Shown here in pieces: positions 33,914 through 44,621 of a stretch of 64,000 nucleotides of DNA (the stretch's first letter is position 1; each line of letters starts with the position of its first letter). Below the pieces are notes generated by a model. The model was not told the origin of the DNA. It made no database searches and saw only the letters and a program-made list of their open reading frames with translations. The position numbers were made by a program, and so were the translations under genes. This DNA is from Mesostigma viride (taxonomy: Eukaryota; Streptophyta; Mesostigmatophyceae; Mesostigmatales; Mesostigmataceae): the NCBI GenBank assembly GCA_009746045.1, contig RPFO01000089.1:50001-114000 (forward strand), read 5' to 3'.

Positions 33914-34363
33914 GCAACAGCGTGGTCATTGAACGGGCCGTCCGCCTGCCAGGCCAGCTAGGCCTGGTTCTTGTCACCATTAATTAATTATAACATACCT
34001 CCGTGGGAAAGGGGCATTCTTGTCACCATGGCCTCCATGAATGACAAGAGACGGGTCATCGGGCCCTGCCGCCCGCTCAAGGACACCAAATTCAGCATGG
34101 ACGAGGACTACACACCTGCCCAGCTGGAGGCGAGGAGCCAGCTCAGGAACCATGTGAAGGTCGTGGAGAAACGAGAGGGCCGGTATGTACCGTGGGGGAA
34201 GCGTGTGCAGCTGCGCCTGTTGGAGGATGGCAGCTTTCAGGCATTCTTTCACAGTGTTCGAAATGACACCAAGACTGTAGACGGTCCCGTGTTGAGTCTC
34301 GTAAGCGCCCCGCCACTGTCGGTTCCAGTAGGTAGAAAACCCTACTCGTCGGCTTGCGGCTAA
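33914..34363 (+). pseudogene. LINE ORF1 C-terminal fragment
   Basis: Once the 36-bp insertion at 33981-34016 is skipped, the frame runs from about 33916 to the stop near 34363. It reads GLVLVTMASMNDKRR, FSMDEDYTPAQLEARSQLR and RVQLRLLEDGSFQAFFH. This is the RRM-plus-C-terminal pattern of LINE ORF1, alignable with the LINE II ORF1 region that ends SPAQ. The N-terminal half is missing. It ends near a plain (TTAA)n at 34411-34426. Confidence 0.65.
33981..34016 (-). mobile_element. 36-bp retro-insertion (tail plus 3' end only) with 13-bp duplication
   Basis: TTCTTGTCACCAT flanks it perfectly at 33968-33980 and 34017-34029. The insert is a TTAA tail plus a degenerate hairpin core (CCTCCGTGGGAAAGG). 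It interrupts an ORF1 fragment whose frame closes up when it is removed. Confidence 0.88.
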
Positions 34364-34833
34364 CAGGCTTCGGGAACAGCCTCTAAAAAGTCCCACCCGT
34401 TCCACCCCCATTAATTAATTAATTAATGGGGAGGGTCCCATGGAAATGTATCAAAACTGAAGCCCCCTAATAACTACAGGAATGCAACTGACAACCACTG
34501 AATGATGTTTGGGGACCATAAACATGATGTTTGGGCATGCATACCACCACTTGTTGGGGGTACTACCCCCAGCCATACACCGGCTATGAGCTAAAAATAG
34601 AAAAAAACGCTGTCCGGGGCACATATCTTGCCCAGAACAGTGGGAGAACCAGTTGCATGAAAAAAGTGCTCACACCCCATATAAAAATGTCATGGGACAT
34701 TGTTTCTACCTAATTGGATCAACAAAATCAGCACATCCCTTTGAGTTATTAATTTTTGGGCCAAAAATACGCTTTTTTAGGCGGGGCGTCCCCATACACA
34801 CTCATAACACATCAATTAGGCCTAAAAAGTAAT

Positions 34834-35023
34834 TTTCTGATCAGACACTCCGCAAAGGTGAAAACCTTTGCGTTCAGTGCCGGGCCGCGGAAAACGCGGA
34901 AAACGCGATCTGCAAATGAATCCGACCGGAATCGAACTGGGGACCTCTCGCACCAATTTTGCTGACTATAGGACGGACGTCTCCGGTTACCATGGCATCG
35001 CCAACTTACACCTACTTAGTAAT
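34834..35023 (-). mobile_element. SINE-like insert with tRNA-type B box
   Basis: About 190 bases present in C1 but absent from C2 at 52281. AGTAAT occurs at both edges (34828-34833 and 35018-35023). On the minus strand it contains AGTTCGATTCC (34928-34938), a near-perfect Pol III B box, with tRNA-like sequence upstream. The arms do not fold into a complete tRNA, so a tRNA-derived SINE or tRNA relic is likelier than a working tRNA gene. Confidence 0.5.
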
Positions 35024-35620
35024 AGTCAAATTCTGTCATGACCATAGAAGGCACTATAGTTTGGTAGCATTCTGAGCTCAGCTGTAGCAGTTATTAATTT
35101 TGGCAGTTGGCCACCTGTGCAGACGCTGGAAGGCATTAGTGAGTATTAAGGCACACTAACACTTGAATCCTATGCCATCCAAAAGGCTCCTGACCATGCC
35201 CAATTCGACCACAATGTACAAGGAGGTGGCTGGGCACGTCATGTGCCCTTGCCTTACCTCGACACGGGCAACCTGTTGCGTGTGTGCACAACAATGCGGC
35301 AGGTAGCTCTACATGCCTAGCTAGCCGACACTTCTAAAGCATATTCCAGGTTTATGGTGTGGGCATCATCCTAAAACCAAGCTCAAACACACCCTAGAAA
35401 ACCATATCCACTAATTGCCCAACAACTTAGGGTAACAACAGACATGCAGTCCACAGAGAATTAAGCAGAATTATCATACATGCTGATTGCCAAGGCCGGC
35501 TTCTCACCATGGTTACCTTGCCTTGCTAGCATATGAATTAGGGCTCTCCCATTTTAGTGGGAGAAAGGCCAACAAGACAACGATAACCCCTACCTACGTG
35601 CAGTTCCACCCATGCAGTAT

Positions 35621-36706
35621 TAAATATTAAATTAAATTACTGTATAACATGCCTTCGTTGGGAGATCATGTAGCACATATTCCATGATGGATGGGGTGGA
35701 GGAAGCCGCGTAATCGAACTATCCTAACTCTAAGCTATCTAGTCTAGAAAATCCTAACTACACTACTCATCAAAACGCCGCCTCCGCTTGGGGGGAGGGG
35801 GCTTGCCCACAGGGTCGGGCGTGTGCGCCTTGACAATCTTCTTCCACCGCGTCTTGTCCTGCATGGCAGTCCAAAGACGGGAGAGAGAGTGGATGCGGTG
35901 CTCAAACTGGGCTGGGACCACTAGGTCGTCCAGCAACATCTGGATGTAGGTCGTGACAGGCTTCCCTACCCTTTTGGGAATGCCCTCGGGGCCAGGCCAG
36001 GTCAGAATATGCCGCCCTGGCTGTCCAAGCCGCTGGGGGCCGGCCAGACCAAGGGCGGTGTCGACCTGGCTGGTGCGAGCAAGGTGCCCTACAAATGGTA
36101 TCCTAGCTACGCTGCCTAATCTCGTCCGAAATACGAGGCATGCCATGATATACAAAGACTCTGATGACGGACACTCGGAAAACCCTACGTTAAGGACCTG
36201 TCGGAGCATCCTGTAAACCGTGCCGTCTAGCCTAGCTGCCAGTGTGGGGGTGAGTGTCCACGCCTCGGCGCCATACGTGAGCACCGTGAGGACGAGGACC
36301 TTGAAGAGCATGCGCTTGCGGTGCTCGCCCAGGCCCTTCGAGCGCCAGTAGGTGTTGAGCGAACGGAGCTTGGCCCAGGCAAGGCCGATGCGGGTGTCCA
36401 CATCGTCGGCAGTGTCAGGAAGCCAACTCCCCAACAGCTTGAAGCGGGCGCGGAACGAGACGGCTCCGTCCCGTCGAGCAGGCGCGGCAGCGCTGGTGGT
36501 GTACTGGAGGCCCCAATCACCATCGCCTCAGTTTTGACACTAATCTCCAACCCCACCGCCCGCGCCTCCAGGCCCAGACAGTCCAGCCAGGTCTGAATGT
36601 GCTCGGGGCTTTCGATGAGGGTGGTGTCATCCGCATAAATCAGGTCGGCAAGGCGGTAACCAGGTCTAACCCCGCCGTGCTCTTTCACGTTAAAGATGTC
36701 CAAGCC
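35621..36706 (-). mobile_element. LINE I copy X, 5'-truncated
   Basis: On the minus strand it runs from the RT middle (DIFNVKEHGGVRPGYR, YADDTTLIESPEH) through the C-terminus PPPKRRRRFDE (stop at 35763) to the 3' UTR, a hairpin with one mismatch (35653-35664) and an (AATTTA)-type tail. Its tail abuts CAGTAT (35615-35620), which recurs at 40398-40403 beyond copy Y. X and Y may therefore have entered C1 as one tandem or by two linked events. Confidence 0.8.
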
Positions 36707-36836
36707 ATTAAAAAATTAAATTAAATTATAACATGCCGCCGTGGGGGGGTCATGTAGCACATATTCCATGATGTATGGGGTGGAGGAAGCCGCGTGATCG
36801 AACTATCCTAACTCTATCTAGAAAAGCCTAACTACA

Positions 36837-39800
36837 CTACTCATCAAAACGCCTCCTCCGCTTGGGGGGAGGTGGCTTGCCCACAGGGTCGGGCGTGTGC
36901 GCCTCGACAATCTTCTTCCACCGCGTCTTGTCCTGCATGGCAGTCCAAAGACGGGAGAGAGAGTGGATGCGGTGCTCAAACTGGGCTGGGACCACTATAG
37001 GTCGTCCAGCAACATCTGAACGTAGTTGGTGACAGGTTTCCCTAGGCCGGGCCCACTTCAAATGTTCCGCCGTCCAAGCCAAGTGTGTGACACTTTTTCG
37101 CTATTTTCGCAAAAAAAAAATAAAATTTCGCACGAGTTCGCGTGATTTTCGCGTGATTTTCGCAAAATTTTCACACATTTTCGCACGATTTCGCACGATT
37201 TCGCACAATTTTGCATGATTTCGCACAATTTCGCATGGATTTCAACCAAGGGTCGTTTTGGGGAGTGACGTTTGACAAAATTTCGCATGAATTCACACAC
37301 GTTGTGCACATCAAAATTTTTTACCGTCGACATTTTTCACATGAAATTTCGCACAATTTCAGCAAATTTCGCACAAATTCGCACGATTTCAGCAAATTTC
37401 ACACGATTTCAGCAAATTTCGCACAATTTCGCACGATTTCGCACGACGAATCACTCTGCAGAGTGACGATCGTCGAAAAAGTCAAAAAAACGACCAAAAG
37501 TGTCACACTTTTCGGAACATTTGAAGTGGGCCCGGCCCCTACCCTTTTGGGAATGTCCGCGGGGCCAGGCCAGGTCAGAATATGCCGCCCTGGCTGTCCA
37601 AGCCGCTGGGGGCCGGCCAGACCAAGGGTGGTGTCGACCTGGCTGGTGCGGGCAAGGTGTCCTACAAATGCTATCCTACGCTGCCTAATCTCGTCCGAAA
37701 CACGAGGCATGCCATGATACAAAGACTCTGATGACGGACACTCGGAAAAACCTACGTTAAGGACCTGCCGGAGCATCCGGTAAACTGTGCCGTCGAGCCG
37801 AGCTGCCAGTTTGGGTGGGAGTGTCCACGCCTCGGCGCCATACGTGAGCACCGTGAGGACGAGGACCTTGAAGAGCATGCGTTTGCGGTGCCCGTCCAGG
37901 CCCTTCGAGCGCCAGTAAGGTGTGAGCGAACGGAGCTTGGCCCAGGCGAGGGCGATGCGGGTGTCCACATCGTCGGCGGTGTCAGGAAGCCAGCTCCCCA
38001 ACATGCAGCTTGAAGCGGTCGCGGAACGGGACCTCCGTCCCGTCGAGCAGGCGCGGCAGCGGTGGTTTACTGGATGCCCCGATCACCATCGCCTCAGTCT
38101 TGACACTAATCTCCAACCCCACCGCCCGCGCCTCCAGGCCCAGGCAGTCCAGCCAGGTCTGAATGTGCTCGGGGCTCTCGATGAGGGTGGTATCATCCGC
38201 ATAAATCAGGTCGGCAAGGCGGTACCCAGGTCTAACCCCGCCGTGCTCTTTCACGTTAAGGATGTCCAAGCCTGGCTCGAACCCCTTAATAGCAGTAAAG
38301 CGCGCACGTGCCTGGCGCATGACGTGATCCACGACAATAATGAACAGGTATGGGGACAGGACACAACCTTGCCACACCCCGTGGTGAAGGGGGAATGGTG
38401 GAGTGGTGCCTTCCGCAGTCCGCACTACTGCCTGTGAGCCCTCATACAGTCGGCGAATGGCAGCAATAATAAACGCAGGTGGTACCCGATCCAGAGCTAG
38501 GATGGCCCAAAGAGCCTCCCAGAGAACCGTGTCAAAGGCCTTGATATAGTCAACAAAAATGAAGACCAGCGGCAAACTGTCAGGGGGAAGGCGACGCACC
38601 TCCTCCATCAACCGGCGCGCGACAAACACAGCCATGACAGTGTTACGACCACGACGGAAACCCATCTGAGACTCACCCAGGTGTGGGTCACAGCGCGGCG
38701 CGGAGCCTGTGCAGCATCATGCGCATGAAGACCTTCAGCGCGGCGCTCTGGAGGCAGACACCCCGGTAGTTGCCGGGGTCAGCAGCAGAGCCCTTCTTGT
38801 ACAGCATGACACGGATGGCCGTCTGCCACTCAGCAGGCGGAGGCTCGTCAGAGAGCAGGACACGGTTGCAGAACGCCAGCAGAAGATCCCTAACCGCCAG
38901 ATCAGGGGTCTTCAGCAGCTCAGCAGAAAGGTGGTCGGCACCGACCGCTGCGTCGTACCGCAGGCGAGCAAGGGCGCCGTCCAATTCCTTCAAAGTGAAG
39001 GGGGGGACGACGTCGTCAGTGGCAAGGCAGCCCTCCTGCAAGGCGGGGACTTGGTAGTCCGCGGCCGAGGAGGGGGGCGCTGGCGGCGGCGGGGGTCCGG
39101 CGACCCCGAGGCGGGCGGCCGTCTCGGGGTGCAGCGGCGGGGGGGGGCGCGAGCCCCACCGGTCAAGGAAACATTGTGGGCCAACCAGCGGTCAAGGCTG
39201 ACCGGCGCCGTGCCGTCCCCCGTGTGCTCCACCGGGGTGCGCTGCCGCCGGCCGCCGAGCCGGTCGAGGTGGTACCACATGTCCTTGCCCTGGTTGCGGG
39301 CCTGGCAGGCCTTGGCATCCGCGATGCACTGGGCCGCCTCCGCGTCCTGAGCGTGCTCGTAGGCCTCCACAAGGGCGGCCTTGAGCAATGGTTTCTGCAG
39401 CGGGTCCCGGTTACGCTTGAGGCGGTGCCGGGCGGCCAAGACCTTGGGGTCCTGGCGGTAGAGCGGGCCGGGGCGGCGGCGGGGCATGACCGGCAGGTGC
39501 CGGGCCGCCAGCAACGGGGCACGGGCCGCAAAGCCCGCAAAAATGGCTGCGTTGGGGGCACCCTGGTCCAGCTCGTCGACGTCCGCCCGGGCGTCCAGGG
39601 CCGACAGGTACTCCATGCGGCACCGGTTCCGCTCGTGCTCGGCGTCCGTCCAGTCCTCAGGATCTCCCTTGACCGGACGTAGAGCAGACCAGTCAGGGCG
39701 GACCAGTGCGGCGCGGCGCGCGGGGACGTGGAACCGGAGCCGAAGGGTCGCGCGCACCAACCGGTGGTCAGAGCACACCGTGGGCGTGTCCGCGAACACT

Positions 39801-40387
39801 CGGGCGTCCAGAACCGAGGTGCACCTGGGCTGCCGTACCACCACGTAGTCCAGATAGGCCTGACGGCCGTTAGGGCCACGAAAAGTGACCAAGTCCTACG
39901 AGGGACGTTGGAATTGACAGTTGACAGCAACCATCCCGCTATCCCGCAAAAAGGCAGAGAAAAGGGGAGTGTTGGCGTTAGCTTCCGTGTCAGCAGGCGC
40001 AAAGCGACTGCCAGCAGTGCCCACGGGGAGCGTAGCATTGGCGTCGAGCAGCATAACCAAAAAGTGGCGGGCCGGAGTGACCCTCTCAAGGTCATGCAAA
40101 GATTCGAAGAACTCCTCACGGGCCGAATCAGGTAGACCACTGTGGGGTGCGTAGCCCACCCCCACCGTGAGGTGGTGTTTAGACCGCCCCTCGACAGAGG
40201 TGAAATGTGCTACCATAAGGCGTGGGGTTAGGAACTTAAGCGTGCTGAGGCTAGCAACTGCCAGCGGCGAACACAAAAGACCAACACCACCTTGGCCAGG
40301 CGTACCGCTGCCAGCGAAGTAAAACCGCCAGCCACCCGCCAAGCGAGCAGTGCTCACCAGGCCAAGTGGCACCGTGCGACAGTCCAA
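36837..40387 (-). pseudogene. LINE I ORF2 (endonuclease and reverse transcriptase), several lesions
   Basis: The endonuclease spans 40387-39600: GGVGLLCSPLAV, VGVGYAPHSG, VMLLDANATLPVG, AYLDYVVVRQ, VCSDHRLVRATLRLRF. A single in-frame TAG at 39893-39895 is its only break. A linker (DMWYHLDRLGG) follows. The frame shifts at a G homopolymer (about 39138-39147), then RT reads 39041-38688 (DGALARLRYDAAVGAD, GNYRGVCLQSAA) and, after an extra base near 38690, 38665-37982 (MGFRRGRNTVMA, VDYIKAFDTV, LIYADDTTLI). The C-terminus is split by T4 and ends PPPKRRRRFDE at 36837. APE-type nuclease plus RT is the standard LINE ORF2 arrangement. Confidence 0.85.
37045..37537. mobile_element. T4: 493-bp MITE-like TIR element
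   Basis: Inverted ends begin GGCCGGGCCCACTTCAAATG and match over 25 bases. CCTA flanks it at 37041-37044 and 37538-37541. Copy X has the empty site (TTCCCTACCCTTTT, about 35964). The interior is built from CGCA(C/A)(A/G)ATTT-type tandem motifs. Non-coding. Confidence 0.88.
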
Positions 40388-41143
40388 GCCATGATGCCAG
40401 TATACCCCTCAGAAAAACCACTGCCACCTTTCTTTCCAGCGCAATTGTTTGCCAAGAAACAAACTCAAGCTTGTGAGCCTCTAACCACAATGAAGCCTCG
40501 ATCTGCTAAGAAAGGCCGCATCAATATTCACACAAAACTGAGTGCTGTTAGCAATCTCCTTCCAAGAAACCACTCAGCAAATCCCTGACAACTTGACGAT
40601 ATGCCACGGTCACGCTTTGACACGTCCCAGCCATGCAACGTACATAAAAACCACTGAAAGGTGCCAGGAATCTGGCGATGCGCAGCACGGAATGGCATTA
40701 TACCTGGCGCTAACTGCACGGAAAAAAGCCGAAAACTTGCGTTGATAACCCATAAAGGAAGCGAAACATTCATAGGGTCACGTTGATCACACGATCGTAC
40801 CATTACCGGAATTGTTCTTCGCCCAGCGGCGCAAGAAAGAACAACCTTCCATGGAATAATAAGACGCGCATCCCGCGAGCCTGGAGAGTGTCTTACCGAT
40901 CATGACGGAAATCTTGCCGAAACCTAGCAAATTTTTTAAAGCTTTACCAATAACAATTTAAACGCATCCTTGACGCTAGGTAAAGCCCATAAAACCTGAC
41001 AATCACCGCCGCCAGCGTGCATTCTAATTTATTCCTCTCGACGAAAACATCAGATTGGACCTCCGTGGCGATGGTCATCAATAAAATCATCGACACTGCA
41101 AAAAACGCGAACTCCGCCGGCTATACGAAGTAGTATCATTTAC

Positions 41144-41624
41144 AGTTGCAAATAAACGGAATGCGATGGAAATCAGAAGGCATGGAATGAACGTTCTCTT
41201 TATTGTTCTCATACGTTATTACTGTTGTTCCTTCCTTCTCCTTCATTGCGCATAAGAACCTGTTGCGCTTGGCACCTTCATCAGTCTTGCTGAATCCTAC
41301 GTGGACATGCATTCCATGTAGTTCAGTGCATGCCGCGTGTTAGATACTTCTAGAATCCTCTAGAAGGTTCCAAGGCATGGATGCGCATATGATTGGACGA
41401 TAGTCGGCTCAGTCCTCTTGACAGGAATACACCGGCCCTAGACCAGCCGGTGACGTGGAGGCCTGGGAGACGCCCTCATAATATACGCGGCGTCATCCCA
41501 CTGGCTGATACTAGTGAAGTACAGCCATTGGTCCAATACTGCAATAAAGTATATTGTAGTAATCTGTACTAGATCCCCTATCTCTGAGGACCCATGAGGA
41601 CCCTAGATGGGTCTCCAACCAACT
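41144..41624 (-). repeat. copia-like 3' LTR
   Basis: 481 bases, nearly identical to 48920-49399. Contains CTAGAATCCTCTAG-type palindromic motifs. Confidence 0.9.
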
Positions 41625-41895
41625 CCAGCCATTCTTTCCCTTGTGAAAGTGATGCGGCTTAGATGTATTCGTTGATGTTTGGCCGCACCTGGCCAGCTCA
41701 CTTTCACATGCAAGGAAGATGGGGACTCACTTGGGTCTTCTGGAGTTTGCATATCATCATTGCATGGTTGGTGTAATCTGCTGTAGGGAAAACCCAAATC
41801 TGAAGTAAAACCTCTTCTCCATGAGAGGACAAAACCTCCAGGGGGAAATAAAAACCTACAGATGGAGCATTAGGCTCAGGCTCCCAGATTACTCC

Positions 41896-43034
41896 TTATG
41901 ACAAGGGGTTCCCAGCCATCATGGACCTTAACAGCTGATATCCATTAAGGGCCAGCCGTGGAAGCTTGGTCATAGCATCAGCAGGATTTGAGTGTCCTGG
42001 CAGATGTACAGTCACACAGTGGCTGGATAGTTCCTTTGCCACAAGGTAGTCTAAGTCAGTAGTAGTGGCCCTCTCATTCTTGATGAAAGAGACCACGGGC
42101 TTATTATCACAATAAACCCCAGGTGACATCAATCACAGGTTGAGGTCTTGTCTGACTCAGACACCATTTATAAGAGCACTTCTCTTATGTATATGACGTC
42201 GCGAACGCACATGGCATATGCCCTGCATTCTGCAGTGTCAATCCCAGCAAACCGCCTTCTCTGAAGGTTACTGGACCAGTATACCTACGAGGGCTGTCTG
42301 CCTTCATTCCTGATGGTGATTAAACATCCGGCTCTGGCACCAATCTTATTGGCAGATCTAGACTCTTGGCTAGCATCTGTGTAAGCGTCAATAAGGATAC
42401 GCTTGTGCCAGTCTACTCCAGATGATACCAGATCAGGAGATTCATTGAGGCATGTTTCAAGACGCCTCCTTCCTTCTCCTATGACAACAGAATCTGGCAT
42501 TCTGCTCTGTACTGCCAGGTCAGGATTGGTTGTGGCAGCCAACCAACCCAGTTGACCTTTAACCGTGAGGGCATTTTCTTCAGTTACTCTCTTGGGTAAC
42601 TCCTTGAGAATCTTTTCTTTATACCCTTTAGCTGGTTGCAGTCGCAGATGCCATCCTTTATCATCTTGGGAAAGGGTACAGCCAATGCCACATTAAGGTA
42701 CTTGACTGTTCTTGGTAAACCATGCTCTGGTGCCAATGGGTGATTTGTCATTGAGCCTTTTGTAGGTCTCATTCAACCATCCCTTGGGACCAATGCGTTG
42801 CATATCGTCTCCATGCAGGGTAGCCCAGGCATGGGTTGCCCCTTGGATTGCCCAACTGAACAAGAGACAATAAGCAAGATGAGATTGTTGCATCTGACAT
42901 CTCTCCTGGATGGCAGGAGCAATGGTCTTATACCAAATGACTGGACTGCTGACCAGTCCTTCCCAGCCCACTTTTGGCTGCAAGTAGGGATTGCCTACCT
43001 CAGCTATGCAATTGATAAGGCGGGGTCTTAACAT
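41896..43034 (-). pseudogene. copia-type RT/RNase H remnant
   Basis: On the minus strand: HAWATLHGDDMQR (degenerate xVDD RT motif) in 43034-42693, then GQLGWLAATTNPDLAV, IDAYTDASQESRS and IDTAECRAYAMCVRDVIYI, and in 42132-41896 CDNKPVVSFIKN and NPADAMTKLPR. These match the C-terminal copia order: RT, connection, RNase H with DA, E, DN and ADxxTK. Stops and frame changes separate the pieces, so it is inactive. Confidence 0.75.
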
Positions 43035-43352
43035 GCAGCTGACACAACGGGGTCAACTGAATTCTGAAGCACTGGGTGGAGGTTATGGAATTCCAAAACA
43101 TCCAGCGTTTGCCACTCCTGAAGCGCACGCGCCAATGCTTGTTACTAGCACTGAGGTTCCAGTGCCAGGTCACGGGCAGGGGGGATATCCTTTCCCCACT
43201 CTACACCCTTCATTATAATACCGACACAGGCGGTCTTCCAATGTACCTTCTGGAACATAACATTTCAAGAGGCAAGGAACACTTGATGCCAGAAGGATTG
43301 GGTCCCAGCTCTCTTTATGGAGCTGCCTCAGTTGTGTTACCAGGGCCATCAA

Positions 43353-44197
43353 TTATGGTAACTCCCAGGGTTCCAAGTGATAGCCCCGTATGTAGCCATC
43401 ATAAATTTCATAGAAGCCCACCCAATGAGATGATGATGTCCCCAAGAACTTAATAAGTAGTATAGATAGCCATTTGAAGTCCTGCACACTGGTGCATTGG
43501 CTGGGCTCAAGGGGATACTCATCTAGGAGTGCATTAAAGGGTGAGTTGACAGAGACCTCTGCTTTGGTAAGCTCATCAAAGCTATCAAGGTCTATGTCTG
43601 GCAATCTTGAAGGCTTGAGCTTTTTGATAACATCCCTGAGCTCATGAAGATTGCCCATCTTGTCTAGCTGAGTGTTCAAACAGGACAACCCCTCCTCAGC
43701 TTGTCTTCCTTGGGCTGGTATTTCTCCATCAGTTCCCAAGGGCACTGACTTATTACCAGGGTAATTGAATCCAAGCTTTGGCTGTTCAGACTGACACATG
43801 GTTTCCACCTGCCCAGGGGTCTCGAGCCCATACATGTTCCAACGGCCGGAGCTTCCGGTGCTGATCAGACACCCTATCAACCAACAAGCCAACAAGTTTC
43901 TGATATATCATTCTGTGATATCTCAGTCAACGTCATTGGCTGAACTTGTTGATTAGTAGGCTCCAGTTGATGGGAGGCCGCCCTTTCTGGTAGTTGGGGT
44001 CCAGTCTGTTCACTGGCCAAAGGAGGACAGGAAGTCAGATTGGGAGATCCAGATGCCACTCTTCCCGGGGCTATATCCATCAGGGGATTTACTTGATCAA
44101 GTTTTTCGCTCATTGGATCTCTCTTCAATCTGTTCCAAGCCAGATCTGTGTGGTTTAATTCCATATACCACAGCAGAATATTTATATCACATTTCAT
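43353..44197 (-). pseudogene. unassigned coding-like frames of the copia-like element
   Basis: Two adjoining frames (44197-43877 and 43895-43353) lie upstream of the RT remnant. One reads NLHELRDVIKKLKPSRLPDIDLDSFDELTK. They occupy the place expected for gag-pol sequence, but no domain is recognised. Probably decayed element protein. Confidence 0.35.
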
Positions 44198-44621
44198 CTC
44201 ATCTGGTCATGCGTGATTACGGTCCCTGGACCCTGCCAGCAATCACGCTTGCCAGGAGGATTATGGGGGAACACTTGGTCTCCCAATGTTGTTTCACTAT
44301 TTCCTCTCTCTTTATTGCCTTTCGTGAATTTGCTTGTCACCAAGCTTGCCGCACAGGTCCCATTAATTTTCCAGCTGCATAGTCGTTTGTACTTCACAGA
44401 CCGCTGCAATTAATAATGGTTGCAGCATTGGTACTAGCTTCACCTTTTCCAGCCTTTTTCAGGTCAAAGGACAAGGCAGCCAGACCAGTTAGCAGCTGTT
44501 ATCAACTCAGGCAATGCAAACTCAGGAATGCATGCCTGTCATTGTCATTGTTGTTACTGTGCACTCTTGGGCACAAAATTAAATGAATGGGATAACCACA
44601 AGCAGGGGTAAACCCATAGCA

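Larger units (their letters stand above)
36713..40397 (-). mobile_element. LINE I copy Y, endonuclease plus RT, interrupted by T4
   Basis: Runs on the minus strand from about 40397 (5'-truncated, ORF1 missing) through endonuclease, RT and C-terminus to a degenerate hairpin and AT tail at 36713-36745. It is the most complete ORF2 of LINE I in the window. The right flank CAGTAT (40398-40403) pairs with 35615-35620. Confidence 0.82.

Noticed and set aside
34905-34995. A functional tRNA gene on the minus strand
   Set aside because: Only the B box is good; the acceptor stem and T stem do not pair properly and no clear anticodon arm is seen. Kept as a SINE-like insert.
38709-39350. + strand frames of 168-213 codons across 38.7-39.9 kb
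   Set aside because: Shadows of the minus-strand LINE I ORF2; all recognisable RT and endonuclease motifs are on the minus strand.
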